This document shows positions 7,267-16,163 of a stretch of 36,165 bases of DNA, piece after piece. The position numbers and the translations under genes are program-made. The notes under the pieces are model-generated. The model ran no database searches. It saw only the letters and a list, made by a program, of their open reading frames with translations, and was not told the origin of the DNA. How positions within the stretch are numbered: the first letter of the stretch is position 1; each line of letters begins with the position of its first letter. Source of the stretch: JAVVUJ01 sp964582545 (lineage in GTDB: Bacteria > Bacillota > Clostridia > Peptostreptococcales > Anaerovoracaceae); contig CAZOSB010000025.1 of NCBI GenBank assembly GCA_964582545.1, positions 1 to 36,165 on the forward strand. The letters run 5' to 3'.

Positions 7267-8775
7267 TTATGTGATTTCATGGGGCAAAACTGCACCCATT
7301 TGGATTTCGCCTTTATCGATATAAAAGTGTTGACCGGTAATCGGTATATCCACCTTTAAAATGGTGGTGCCTATGGTTATCTTTACTCCGGGATGTAATA
7401 TCCCAATACAGATAATTCTACAAGCCTCTATGTTTTCAGCGTCTTTAATTTTTTTCAATTGATTTTTTAAATCATTAATTTTTCCTGCTAATTCAGCTTT
7501 TCCAGCCATAAATTTTTTTAATAACTCGTTCTTATTATTTCCAGCATCACTTGATTTGTCTGCTCTGCATAAAGATTCAATTTCAATTCGCAAACGATTA
7601 GATACTTCTTCTAAATTATTAATTTCTCTTTCTAAACGCTCTTTAGATGAAACGTCTAATTGATTCTCATTTTTACTATTCTTATTTTCACTTTCTAATT
7701 TCTCCATTTCGAACCAATTAGGTGCCAATGTGACATTTACACTCAAATTATTTTCTGTGCCAATAGTTTTTGCTATAATTTTTTCACCAGCCAAGTATTC
7801 CCCACCTATTAATGCAGCTTTTTCTCCTCTTAAAACTATGTTTCTCCCAGCTTTTATATAACCATTGACAATCACGTCGCAACATAAATCACGACCTACA
7901 ATCACGGAAGCATTTTGAATGAATTTTGTAGTTAGGTTACCTTCAGCTCGCAATACAGTTTTACGCATACCGTTGACGCCACCCTTAATAAGAATATTGC
8001 CACCGGCGGATAGAGATGCACCTTCAACCATACCATTTATCTCTATATCTTTATTGGCAACAACCGTAAAACCTTCTAATACATTGCCCTTGATTAAAAC
8101 GCTACCATTAAATTGAATATTGCCGGTATGAACCCCTACATCATCAGAAATGACAAAAATCTCTTCCACTGAAATGATGTTACTCTTAAATAGCGCCCCA
8201 CCGTCTACAGCAGAAAAGATCTGAAGCTTGTCTTCCGATAAATAAGTATTTGTCCCATTTCCAATTGGAACTACAGATCCCGGTTTGGCTTCTACAGCAG
8301 CGCCATATACGTTGATGCCCGGCGTTCCTTGCGTGGGGGGAATCACCGTACACAAAAGCTGATCTTTAACTACATTCTCAATCAAATTCAGTTCTCTAAA
8401 ATCCACGGTTCCATCAGGTCTTAGCTTAGGGCGATGATCCTTTACCGTTTCGAATCCAAATTGCAACTTTCCATCATCACCTTTAACAGGTCGTAACCCC
8501 ACAGCAACTTTCAGCTCCTGCCTAAAATTTTGCTGAAAGCAATATTTCCCAATCTCTTGATTTTGAATTCCATATCGAATCTCTTTTTTTTCTAACTCAT
8601 CCAAAATATTGCTCACCTCAAGGGTCTGACCATCTTGATAGTTAAGCACTCTTACATATGCCGTCATTTTATCTGGTGCTACATAGATGTTTAACTGAGG
8701 TGGAGGAATTTCTATGCTTTCATCACTTTCCTCATGTATCTCTTCGTTAAAGTCTTTCTTCAACTGTTCTAACAT
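7267..8775 (-). CDS. DUF342/FapA-family polymer-like protein
   Basis: The 502-residue product matches the FapA (DUF342) family, whose biochemical role is not settled. The N-terminal part (about 20-170) is globular. About 175-350 is a series of short Gly/Val/Ile-rich repeats such as GNIQFNGSVLIKGNVLEGF, VANKDIEINGMVEGASLSAGGNI and GYIKAGRNIVLRGE, which suggests a right-handed beta-helix. Residues 353-445 are a charged coiled coil (LEREINNLEEVSNRLRIEIE), and a short beta segment closes the protein. DUF342 genes often lie among flagellar genes in Clostridia and some Proteobacteria. Here it sits between the rod genes and cheC; the start ATG at 8775 follows AAGGGG. Confidence 0.85.
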   Translation of the reverse strand: MLEQLKKDFNEEIHEESDESIEIPPPQLNIYVAPDKMTAYVRVLNYQDGQTLEVSNILDELEKKEIRYGIQNQEIGKYCFQQNFRQELKVAVGLRPVKGDDGKLQFGFETVKDHRPKLRPDGTVDFRELNLIENVVKDQLLCTVIPPTQGTPGINVYGAAVEAKPGSVVPIGNGTNTYLSEDKLQIFSAVDGGALFKSNIISVEEIFVISDDVGVHTGNIQFNGSVLIKGNVLEGFTVVANKDIEINGMVEGASLSAGGNILIKGGVNGMRKTVLRAEGNLTTKFIQNASVIVGRDLCCDVIVNGYIKAGRNIVLRGEKAALIGGEYLAGEKIIAKTIGTENNLSVNVTLAPNWFEMEKLESENKNSKNENQLDVSSKERLEREINNLEEVSNRLRIEIESLCRADKSSDAGNNKNELLKKFMAGKAELAGKINDLKNQLKKIKDAENIEACRIICIGILHPGVKITIGTTILKVDIPITGQHFYIDKGEIQMGAVLPHEIT

Positions 8776-8800
8776 AATTAAGCCCCTTCACTACTCCATC

Positions 8801-9511
8801 TTATCTTAAACCATTGATCGTTTGTTCTACTTCGTCGGAAGTTTGAACCATTCTCAAAGTCATTTGAAAGGCCCTCTGGGCTTCAATCACTCTGGTCATT
8901 TCTCTGGCTAAATCTACGTTTGAAGATTCCAGTGCATACCGCTCTACTCTTGCATTGTCGTTGACAAAAGGTGCTCCATTTCTGGGTGTGGGCAGAAACA
9001 TATTGTCTTCAACCAAAGAAAACCCTTCTTTACCGGGAAAATCGAAGACTGCGATAGGAAGCTCTGCTTGACTGTCAGTGACGGTAATGGGCTGATAGTT
9101 TCTGTCTAATACAAAATATCCATGTGGAGCTACCAATCGCATGGTTCCATCTTCCATAAGCGCCAAATTAAAGCTACCTTTTCGTGTATAATATATTTGT
9201 TGATTGACTGGGTTTTGCAGTGCGAAGAATCCATCGCCGCTAATGGCAAAATCGATTTCACTTTCCGTGGGACGCAAAGCACCTTGTTCAAAGTCGATAT
9301 CTGTTTTTTCTAAACGTACACCCGAACCTTGCTTCAACCTAGTAAGTTCCCCCGAAGGTCTGTTCATGTTATCATAAAGCAAATCTACAAATCCTGCAGT
9401 TTGATTTTTATATCCTTCTGTATTGACATTAGCCATATTATTGGCCACGATATCCAATTTTTTCTGGTTGGTAGTTGCCCCTGATGCAGCAACATAAAAA
9501 GATACTTCCAT
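8801..9511 (-). CDS. flgG: FlgG-type flagellar rod/hook-basal body protein
   Basis: A 236-residue axial protein of the flagellar rod. The N-terminal rod signature is ASGATTNQKKLDIVANNMANVNTEGYKNQ (about 9-37), the central domain has FAISGDGFFALQN, and the C-terminal helix is LESSNVDLAREMTRVIEAQRAFQMTLRMVQTSDEVEQTINGLR, which is FlgG-like. It is secreted through the flagellar export apparatus and has no classical signal peptide. It is slightly shorter than the roughly 260 residues usual for FlgG. It follows the other rod gene by 36 bases, as in the B. subtilis flhO-flhP pair, and FlhP is the alternative name. Confidence 0.88.
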   Translation of the reverse strand: MEVSFYVAASGATTNQKKLDIVANNMANVNTEGYKNQTAGFVDLLYDNMNRPSGELTRLKQGSGVRLEKTDIDFEQGALRPTESEIDFAISGDGFFALQNPVNQQIYYTRKGSFNLALMEDGTMRLVAPHGYFVLDRNYQPITVTDSQAELPIAVFDFPGKEGFSLVEDNMFLPTPRNGAPFVNDNARVERYALESSNVDLAREMTRVIEAQRAFQMTLRMVQTSDEVEQTINGLR

Positions 9512-9547
9512 AATCTGGTTTCCTTTCTTTATATTAAAACGATAGGG

Positions 9548-10312
9548 TTATACTCTCCCTATCTCTGTGGTTGCCTTCGCTAATAATTGGTCGTACATTT
9601 TCAGCACTTGGCTAGCACTTTGTAAAGCCCTTTGACTGCTCATCATGGACATCATTTCCTTGATGGATTCTACATTGGATCGCTCCAATGTCCTGACCAT
9701 AATCTGACCCTTATTTAAATCTGTTATATTGGCAGGATTTGTATTTTGGAACATTCCCTCCCCTACTTTAACCAATGAATTGTTATCTGTAAAGTTGGTA
9801 ACAGCCAATTGATTTATTTCAGTGCCATCCTCTGTATAAATCCTTCCCAAATTATCTACCTTTATCTTATCTGTATTTAAGGCAATAGGTCCATCGGTTC
9901 CTATAACCCTACCTATGTGCTGCAATGCCAAGTATCCACCATCATCAATGGTGAATGATCCATTTCTGGTGTAAACCACATCGCCATTAGCTTTCTGAAT
10001 GGCAAAATATCCTTCCCCTACTACAGCGAAATCTAAGTTTCTACCTGTATCCTCTAGGATTCCTTGCTTGTGATTGGTGACTGTACTAACCACAGTCCTA
10101 ATCTTGCCGGGCTTCACCTGAGTGTTCAGCAGTGTTCGATTTTTGTCAAGATTCCCGGTGCGATATTGTAATTCCTCAGCAAAGGTTGTAGATACCAAGG
10201 TATCACTCTTAAATCCGGGAGTAGATGCATTAGCCATGTTATTACTGGTAACATTCAAGTTCCTGTTTTGCGTCAGCATTCCCGATGTAAGCATATAGTA
10301 CCCTTTGAACAT
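9548..10312 (-). CDS. FlgF/FlhO-type flagellar rod protein
   Basis: A 254-residue flagellar axial protein. The N-terminus carries the rod signature MLTQNRNLNVTSNNMANASTPGFKSD (about 12-37), with FAVVGEGYFAIQKANGDVVYTRNGSF in the middle and a C-terminal helix LERSNVESIKEMMSMMSSQRALQSASQVLKMYDQLL. The C-terminus departs from canonical FlgG more than its neighbour does, which suggests the proximal rod (FlgF, or FlhO in B. subtilis). The start ATG lies 10 bases after AAGGAGG. It follows fliA by 25 bases. I am sure of the family but not of the exact rod position. Confidence 0.85.
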   Translation of the reverse strand: MFKGYYMLTSGMLTQNRNLNVTSNNMANASTPGFKSDTLVSTTFAEELQYRTGNLDKNRTLLNTQVKPGKIRTVVSTVTNHKQGILEDTGRNLDFAVVGEGYFAIQKANGDVVYTRNGSFTIDDGGYLALQHIGRVIGTDGPIALNTDKIKVDNLGRIYTEDGTEINQLAVTNFTDNNSLVKVGEGMFQNTNPANITDLNKGQIMVRTLERSNVESIKEMMSMMSSQRALQSASQVLKMYDQLLAKATTEIGRV

Positions 10313-10337
10313 TGCGGTTAAACCTCCTTAATTTATA

Positions 10338-11108
10338 TTATACTGCCTCTTTATTTTCCATATAAGTTCTCAGCTTTCGCAAAGCTGACGAGTGGATTTG
10401 GGAAACCCGTGGTTCGCTGATTTCAAGGACTTTCGCTATCTCCCTCATACTCAGTTCTTTCCTATAATATAAGGAAATGACTTTCTGTTCGTTTTCTTTT
10501 AATGAAAGAATTGCTTGCTTCAAGGTTTCTTTCATCTCTGCTGACTCCATCCCTAAACCTGGAAGCATCTGTTCGTCATCCTCTGTAAGGCTGCTTATTT
10601 GAATATTGGACTGCATGCTTTCCAATAGTGAGTCCAAGGACAAGACATTATATAGATTGGTCTCCCCTAAAAGCTTTAAATACTTCTCTAAATCCATGCC
10701 TAAATGATCTGCAATTTCCTTTTCTGTAGGATATCTACCATATTTAGCAAACAGCTCTGTAGTGGCATTATCAATGGATTTTCCAGCTTTTCTAACATTT
10801 CTTGGGACCCAATCTTGTTTTCTTGCGATATCTATTATTGTACCACGAATTCGCAATGATGCATAGCTTTCAAATTTTACATTTTTTGATGGGTCAAATT
10901 TTTCTACAGCCCCCATTAACGCAATGATTCCCTCGTTAATCATATCATCGATTTCTGCAAAACTCACATAGACTCCACGCATTTGCATGGCTACAGTTTT
11001 CACCATATGACTATAGCGCAGAACAATTTCTTGTTTTATCTGTATGTCCTTTGTGATTAAATATTCATTTAGCAGTTCTTCATTTGTTTTTTCTTGAAAC
11101 AACTTCAT
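10338..11108 (-). CDS. fliA: FliA (SigD), RNA polymerase sigma-28 factor
   Basis: The flagellar sigma factor that directs transcription of late genes: filament, cap and often chemotaxis. The 256-residue product has region 2 (EIDDMINEGIIALMGAVEKFDPSKNVKFESYASLRIRGTIIDIARKQDWVPRNVRK, about 53-108), region 3 (PTEKEIADHLGMDLEKY) and region 4 with its helix-turn-helix (LKENEQKVISLYYRKELSMREIAKVLEISEPRVSQIHSSALRKLR). The domain layout matches B. subtilis SigD. It follows flhA by 11 bases, with no flhF or flhG in between. Its predicted targets in this window are the TAAN-N15-ACGATAT promoters, and its inhibitor FlgM is encoded at 18356-18676. Confidence 0.97.
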   Translation of the reverse strand: MKLFQEKTNEELLNEYLITKDIQIKQEIVLRYSHMVKTVAMQMRGVYVSFAEIDDMINEGIIALMGAVEKFDPSKNVKFESYASLRIRGTIIDIARKQDWVPRNVRKAGKSIDNATTELFAKYGRYPTEKEIADHLGMDLEKYLKLLGETNLYNVLSLDSLLESMQSNIQISSLTEDDEQMLPGLGMESAEMKETLKQAILSLKENEQKVISLYYRKELSMREIAKVLEISEPRVSQIHSSALRKLRTYMENKEAV

Positions 11109-11119
11109 TTCCTTTCCGC

Positions 11120-13177
11120 TTAAGGTAATACAATATTACCAATTGCTTGTATTTGAACATTAGTAGCTATTTCGTTGAATGACAGTACATAAATATTGGG
11201 ATAAAACTGCTCTATCAGTCTATAAAAATACATTCTGATAACATGGCTTGTTAATATTATCGGTGTCTGAGAAAGTTCCGTAAATTTACGCATTTCTGAT
11301 GCCATCTGTGTTATAATCCCTTGAATAACATCGGGGCTCATTGCCAAATAAACTCCTTGCTCACTTCTAGTTAAGCTCGACAAGATGTTTTTCTCTAGGT
11401 CAGCATCAAGGGTAATCACCTTTAATTGACCATTTTCGCAGAACTTTCTAGTTATTGTTCTCTTTAGTGCAATCCTTACATTCTCTGTGATTACATCCAC
11501 ATCCGTTGTATTTGCCGAGGTATCGATGATACTCTCCAAAATCGTCAACATATCTTTTATGGGTACGCCCTCTTTAAGCAGATTGTATATGACCTTCTGG
11601 AAGTTATTATAGGAGATTGTATTGGGTAACGCCTCGTCCACTAAATCCGGAGAAGCTTTTTTCACGTTTTCCACCAACTGCACGATTTCCGCTCTTGTAA
11701 GAAGTTCATGTGCATGGTGTTTTATTGTTTCCGATAAATGGGTCAGCATGACGGATAAGGGGTCGATAACAGTATAACCATACACCTCCGCCAAATCCTT
11801 TTTATCCTGAGTAATCCATTTGCTTGGGATGCCGTATGCGGGTTCTATGGTATCAATACCATCTATGTCCCCCTCAGGATTGGGAGGTTGAAGGGCTAAA
11901 TAATAATCCACCAGGACTTCACCTTTGGCAATTTCTTCGCCTTTCATCTTAATGATATATTCGTTAGCATTTAAACTTGCACTGTCCCTAAGTCTGACAG
12001 ATGGTATGACAAAACCCATATCCTGTGCAAATTGCCTTCTGTATATAACAATTCGATTGATTAGGTTTCCACCACTTCCTTCGTCTACCAGAGGAATCAA
12101 GCTGTAACCGAATTCCATCTCTATAGGTTCTACATTTAAAAGTGAATATATATTATTTATGTCCTTAAAATATGCGTTTTCATCAAATTCTTCCGGGACA
12201 TATTCTTGTGGCTCTGCCTGACTGATCATCTCTTCTCTTGTCTTTTTCTTCATTAACCTAAATCCACAAAACATTAAAACCGAAGATAAGACTATAGGTT
12301 GAATCCAAGGAGCCCCGGGAATAAAAATCATCATTAGCATGATAAATCCTGAGATCATCAATACTTTTGGTTGTGATAAAAATTGTTTGCTTACATCTTC
12401 ATTTAAGCTGCTATCGGATACGGCCCGAGTTACAATCATACCTGTAGCTGTAGAAATGAGCAACGCAGGTATCTGAGAAACCAGTCCATCTCCAATTGTA
12501 GCAATAGAGTAAATCTGTAATACTTCACCAAAGGGCATATTGCCCTGGAAAATACCAATAATAGTGCCTGCAATAAAATTGATCAAGGTGATGACGATGG
12601 CCATTATGGCATCTCCCTTGACAATTTTAGTAGCTCCATCCATTGCGCCGTAAAAGTCTGCTTCCTTTTGGATCTTATATCTTCTATCTTTTGCTTCTAA
12701 CTCTGTTATCAGTCCGGAGCTTAAGTCTGCATCTATTGCCATTTGCTTACCAGGCATAGCATCCAACGTAAATCTGGCAGCTACTTCGGCGACACGTTCC
12801 GCTCCTTTTGTGATTACAATAAATTGAACCAATACTATTATCAAAAATATAATAACCCCAACTACGATATTTCCTTGTAGTACGAAGGTTCCAAAGGTCT
12901 TGATTACCTGCCCTGCCTCCCCCTGATTGGTGAGAATCAGACGGGTAGACGAAATGTTCAAAGCTAACCTGAACAGAGTGGTAATCAGTAACAACGATGG
13001 GAAGATGGAAAATTGTAAGGCTTCACTGATATACATGGTTATCAGTAAGATAATCAAAGATACCGTAATGCTTAAAATCAACATCATATCCAATGCAAAA
13101 GGCGGCAATGGTATAATCAAGAGCAATACAATTATTATTACAAAAATTGCAACAAAATTACTTAGAAGTTTTTTCAT
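11120..13177 (-). CDS. flhA: FlhA, flagellar type III export gate protein
   Basis: FlhA forms the nonameric ring of the export gate and docks late chaperone-substrate complexes. The 685-residue product has about eight hydrophobic helices in residues 1-315, the FHIPEP family signature at about 127-152 (RVAEVAARFTLDAMPGKQMAIDADL), and a soluble C-terminal domain from about residue 350 with ITQDKKDLAEVYGYTVIDPLSVMLTHLSE. Length is normal. It begins seven bases after flgB. FlhA is usually preceded by flhB and followed by flhF; here it lies between flgB and fliA, so the operon has been rearranged relative to B. subtilis. Confidence 0.97.
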   Translation of the reverse strand: MKKLLSNFVAIFVIIIVLLLIIPLPPFALDMMLILSITVSLIILLITMYISEALQFSIFPSLLLITTLFRLALNISSTRLILTNQGEAGQVIKTFGTFVLQGNIVVGVIIFLIIVLVQFIVITKGAERVAEVAARFTLDAMPGKQMAIDADLSSGLITELEAKDRRYKIQKEADFYGAMDGATKIVKGDAIMAIVITLINFIAGTIIGIFQGNMPFGEVLQIYSIATIGDGLVSQIPALLISTATGMIVTRAVSDSSLNEDVSKQFLSQPKVLMISGFIMLMMIFIPGAPWIQPIVLSSVLMFCGFRLMKKKTREEMISQAEPQEYVPEEFDENAYFKDINNIYSLLNVEPIEMEFGYSLIPLVDEGSGGNLINRIVIYRRQFAQDMGFVIPSVRLRDSASLNANEYIIKMKGEEIAKGEVLVDYYLALQPPNPEGDIDGIDTIEPAYGIPSKWITQDKKDLAEVYGYTVIDPLSVMLTHLSETIKHHAHELLTRAEIVQLVENVKKASPDLVDEALPNTISYNNFQKVIYNLLKEGVPIKDMLTILESIIDTSANTTDVDVITENVRIALKRTITRKFCENGQLKVITLDADLEKNILSSLTRSEQGVYLAMSPDVIQGIITQMASEMRKFTELSQTPIILTSHVIRMYFYRLIEQFYPNIYVLSFNEIATNVQIQAIGNIVLP

Positions 13178-13184
13178 TTATCTT

Positions 13185-13577
13185 CTATCTTCCTTCTAAT
13201 ACCATTTTTAACTTAGCAAATTGGCCGTCTATGGATCTGGCAACAAATTGGTACTGTAGTTGGGCTCTTGCCAATTCCACATTTTCCACATCTATATTTA
13301 CATTGTTTCCATTTAAAAACACGTTCTCATCATTGGTTTGTCGAACTCTTATTCCTGTATTTAAAATAGCTTCTTTCATTTGGACTGACCTTGGATTCTT
13401 TCCCAAACGCAATTTTGAGAGATTTTTTTGAAGTTCTTCCTCAAAAGTAACATATTTTGCTTTATAACCCGGGGTTTCAGAATTGGAAATATTTTCAGAG
13501 ATCACCCTTTGCTTTTCCCAAAGATAGTCCATACTCTTATTTGCTAAGGTCATGGATGTTGTATCTAACCAACCCAA
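13185..13577 (-). CDS. flgB: FlgB, proximal rod protein
   Basis: FlgB is the innermost rod protein above the MS ring. The product (130 residues from the chosen start) has the rod signature SMDYLWEKQRVISENISNSETPGYKAKYVTFEEEL and the C-terminal helix ENVELARAQLQYQFVARSIDGQFAKLKMVLEG. The start is put at TTG 13577, preceded by AAAGGATGTGA; an ATG at 13607 has no ribosome binding site and lies within a few bases of the predicted transcription start. FlgB is normally followed by flgC and fliE; neither is here, and flhA follows directly. It is the first gene of an operon with a sigma-A-like promoter. Confidence 0.92.
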   Translation of the reverse strand: MGWLDTTSMTLANKSMDYLWEKQRVISENISNSETPGYKAKYVTFEEELQKNLSKLRLGKNPRSVQMKEAILNTGIRVRQTNDENVFLNGNNVNIDVENVELARAQLQYQFVARSIDGQFAKLKMVLEGR

Positions 13578-13618
13578 GTAATCACATCCTTTCTTTTTAA
13601 AATACATATATAGGTAAT

Positions 13619-13647
13619 ATTATACCCGTTTGCTTAAAAATAAACAA
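13619..13647 (-). promoter_or_regulatory. Sigma-A-like promoter for the flgB-flhA-fliA operon
   Basis: Read leftward, TTGTTT (13642-13647) and TATAAT (13619-13624) are separated by 17 bases. Transcription would begin near 13612, giving a leader of about 35 bases to the TTG start of flgB. It lies between the csrA terminator and flgB, where a new transcript must begin. A sigma-A promoter would make this operon, which encodes sigma-28 itself, independent of FliA. Confidence 0.7.
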
Positions 13648-13698
13648 GAACTTATTTTTTAAATTAAAAAACGTGGGAATAACAGAATATCAAAAAAG

Positions 13699-13733
13699 AC
13701 AAAAAGACATTCGTTCTGAAAACAAATGCCTTT
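13699..13733 (-). terminator. Intrinsic terminator after csrA
   Basis: Read leftward, AAAGGCATTTG (13723-13733) pairs with CGAATGTCTTT (13703-13713) with two G-T pairs and a 9-base loop, then a T run (13699-13705) follows. It lies 24 bases after the csrA stop codon and closes the flgM-to-csrA operon before the flgB promoter. Confidence 0.8.
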
Positions 13734-13756
13734 ACTAAATATATTACAATTAAGAT

Positions 13757-13987
13757 TTATTTTCTAGGATGGATTAATCCCTTTAATGCCATTAAGTCAA
13801 CTTGGTGAGGCGCTACTGCTTCCTTGTTAATTCTTTCTGCTTCCACCAATTCCTTTCGAAGTATTTTAACCTCCTTTGGTGCATCGATGGCAATCTTAAC
13901 CTTATCACCCATCACCTCCACGATGGTCACTTCAATAGAATCACCCAAAAGCAAGGTCTCACCAGACTTTCTGGTTAAGATTAACAT
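13757..13987 (-). CDS. csrA: CsrA, mRNA-binding translational regulator
   Basis: CsrA binds GGA-containing hairpins in mRNA leaders and blocks ribosome access. The 76-residue product has the full family core (MLILTRKSGETLLLGDSIEVTIVEVMGDKVKIAIDAPKEVKILRKE), including the RNA-binding strand starts L-I-L-T-R and the region around R44. It is longer than the 61-residue E. coli protein; the extra C-terminal tail is typical of CsrA proteins that FliW antagonises. Its ATG overlaps the fliW stop (ATGTTAA), so translation is coupled and the stoichiometry of the two is probably fixed. The likely targets are the flagellin leaders at 31063-31102, 32122-32161 and 33421-33457. Confidence 0.97.
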   Translation of the reverse strand: MLILTRKSGETLLLGDSIEVTIVEVMGDKVKIAIDAPKEVKILRKELVEAERINKEAVAPHQVDLMALKGLIHPRK

Positions 13988-14454
13988 GCCCCACCTTCAC
14001 TTTCCGCTTCTGTTGCACTCACTTCAGTGCATGAAAGGGGATACCTCATGGAGTATTCTTCTCCATCAAAGATTACCTGCTTCCCAATACGTTTTCGGGG
14101 ATTTATAACTACCGGGCACTTCAAGTTAATGGTTGACTTACCCATATCCTCGTGAACTACCGCAATTGCATAAAAAACTAAAGGTTCTTCCGGTGTACTC
14201 TCTAGCTCTTTTAAATCTTCACCCGTCAGCATCAAGGGTTCATATTCAGGATATACACAGAATGGATTAATCAGCACAAATCCTAAGACGGGTTCATCCA
14301 CGGACTGCAAGCAAACCATGTCTTCATTTCTTTCATCAAAAGACAACAAAAAGAATTTCTTGTTGTTTTCAAACCCAAATAAGCCGGATGGAAAGGTAAT
14401 TTGTTCGTCTTCAGCAACACTTATTTCTCCAAAGTATTTTGTATTGATATCCAT
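13981..14454 (-). CDS. fliW: FliW, flagellin-binding CsrA antagonist
   Basis: FliW binds either flagellin or CsrA. When flagellin leaves the cell after hook completion, freed FliW binds CsrA and relieves repression of flagellin translation. The 157-residue product has the typical start TKYFGEISVAEDEQITFPSGLFGFENNKKFFLL and the stretch PVLGFVLINPFCVYPEYEP, with INLKCPVVINPRKRIGKQV near the end. Length is normal. It overlaps csrA by seven bases and follows yviE by 17 bases. The start ATG follows GAGGT. Confidence 0.96.
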   Translation of the reverse strand: MDINTKYFGEISVAEDEQITFPSGLFGFENNKKFFLLSFDERNEDMVCLQSVDEPVLGFVLINPFCVYPEYEPLMLTGEDLKELESTPEEPLVFYAIAVVHEDMGKSTINLKCPVVINPRKRIGKQVIFDGEEYSMRYPLSCTEVSATEAESEGGAC

Positions 14455-14471
14455 TTGTACCTCTTTTCTAA

Positions 14472-15077
14472 CTATGCCTTAGCATCCACTGGTTGATAGT
14501 TGGGATTTGAACTAGGTGGCACATAAATAGGATCCCCTACATATTTAATAATTAACTCTGGATAATTTTTGATGGTAAACTCAATATTGCCAGGTATGAA
14601 TTCAAAATCCGCTCTATTGGTTTTCCAATCGAAGTTCAATTTATCCATTTCATAGTTGATGCTCATTTCTGGAGGCGTCCAACTGATCTCCACTGGTCTA
14701 TCAGGTGAAAACCCAATGGTAAACTGTTTATCATTGGCCGCTAAACGATTTTCAGCTATCTGAGAAAGGGGATCTTGATTCAAGTGAATGTTTAGCAACA
14801 TATTCCCTTCACTGGCAAATCGAGCAGTGGCCTCATAGGCCGCCTGTTTGCCCAACTGAGCCGCTTGTTCCACACTTCGTCTTGGTGAGGGCGAAATGGA
14901 ATTACGTGCCTCGAAAGAGTCAACATTTAACTGAATGGGTCTACTTTGAATAGTAAGCCCTCCCTTGTTCCTAGAGACCTCTACCTCTGCCATCATTTCC
15001 TTCCTTTGGGTAGTGGCAGGATTGATTTTATATTCTATGGCGATAGGTACAGTTTGAATTTCTATCAATGGTTTCAA
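14472..15077 (-). CDS. YviE-like protein (DUF6470 family)
   Basis: A 201-residue protein of unknown function, in the place of B. subtilis yviE between flgL and fliW. It begins with a short amphipathic beta pattern (LIEIQTVPIAIEYKINPA) and has a repeat-like middle (VEQAAQLGKQAAYEATARFASEGNMLLNI). It ends in a tyrosine- and proline-rich tail (YPELIIKYVGDPIYVPPSSNPNY). No signal peptide or membrane helix is visible. The start is TTG at 15077, nine bases after GGGAGGT. The family is restricted to flagellar clusters of Firmicutes as far as I know; its role in the filament or in FliW control has not been settled. Confidence 0.8.
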   Translation of the reverse strand: MKPLIEIQTVPIAIEYKINPATTQRKEMMAEVEVSRNKGGLTIQSRPIQLNVDSFEARNSISPSPRRSVEQAAQLGKQAAYEATARFASEGNMLLNIHLNQDPLSQIAENRLAANDKQFTIGFSPDRPVEISWTPPEMSINYEMDKLNFDWKTNRADFEFIPGNIEFTIKNYPELIIKYVGDPIYVPPSSNPNYQPVDAKA

Positions 15078-15132
15078 CGATTACACCTCCCGTGTTAAAG
15101 TCAAAGCTCTTACTAAAATTAATAATTTTCAT

Positions 15133-16143
15133 TTATTTCATAAAGTCCATGAAAGATACAGATAGTATATTTGAACCCATTTTTAAGGCTGCTCTGTATG
15201 TAGCATCCTGCATTTGAAAATCAGTAATGGCTTTTTCTAAGGGGATCAATTCTGTATTTGCAAGTTTATTATTTAATACATCCTCTGCATTGGTCAATCT
15301 AGTAACAGTATAATCTATAAACTTGCTATTAGTACCTAACGTAGTAACTCCAACAAGAATATTATTCCTCTGGATATCTAGACGTTTTGAAAGGTCCATA
15401 AAAGCGTTATCATCTACCGTTGGCTGCTCTAATATCCTAGCCATTTCACCTATGATCTCTATTACATTATTGGATTTACCATCAGCATCTTGACCAAACC
15501 CTAAGTATTTTATACCTGGGGTAGATGCATTAAAAGCAGTACCTTCATCTATAAGAATCTTACCGGTTGCAGGGTCAGTATCCACTTTCAGCCCAAACCC
15601 TAAATCTACAAATATTTTTTCGTCCGCCATAGCCTTTAGCTTAGCCTGATCCGCGGGATCCGTACTATTTACGGCAATCCCCCTAAAGGTAACGGTTCCG
15701 TCAGCTTCCAATGCAAAAGGTACTTCTTTGGTGCTTCCTCCACCAAAAACAAACTGATCACCAAATCTAGCATTAGCTTCTTTAATCATGGTTTCTTGAA
15801 TAATTCTCAATTCCCCAGCAACAATCTTTCTTTCATCTAAACTCTTACTTGAGATACCGTTTGTGAGAACAGAAGCATCTGTAGCGGATTTGGAGAACAT
15901 CAGAACACTGCTTGACACTGTCTCCAACTTATCCTTAACACTTTCTGCATTTGCCAAGTAATTTTCGTTCTTTGAATACTGTCTTCTAAATTGCCCAGAC
16001 TTAACAGACTCTGAAGGGTTTTCAGCACCTGTCAAAAACTTTCTTCTAGTCATTACCTTCATCTCTGCATTGTTTAAATTAGATAAAATTTTATTTAAAT
16101 TAGAATTATATTGTCGCATCATCATGCCTTGTGTAACTCTCAT
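15133..16143 (-). CDS. flgL: FlgL, hook-filament junction protein 3
   Basis: FlgL joins the hook and the filament together with FlgK. The 336-residue product begins with the flagellin-like helix MRVTQGMMMRQYNSNLNKILSNLNNAEMKVMTRRKFLTGAENPSESVKSGQFRRQY and ends with TDFQMQDATYRAALKMGSNILSVSFMDFMK; the middle is a small beta domain. Length and architecture are normal for FlgL. The start ATG follows AAAGGAG. It lies 20 bases after flgK and 55 bases before yviE. Confidence 0.95.
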   Translation of the reverse strand: MRVTQGMMMRQYNSNLNKILSNLNNAEMKVMTRRKFLTGAENPSESVKSGQFRRQYSKNENYLANAESVKDKLETVSSSVLMFSKSATDASVLTNGISSKSLDERKIVAGELRIIQETMIKEANARFGDQFVFGGGSTKEVPFALEADGTVTFRGIAVNSTDPADQAKLKAMADEKIFVDLGFGLKVDTDPATGKILIDEGTAFNASTPGIKYLGFGQDADGKSNNVIEIIGEMARILEQPTVDDNAFMDLSKRLDIQRNNILVGVTTLGTNSKFIDYTVTRLTNAEDVLNNKLANTELIPLEKAITDFQMQDATYRAALKMGSNILSVSFMDFMK

Positions 16144-16163
16144 GATCCATTCTCCTTTCTAAA

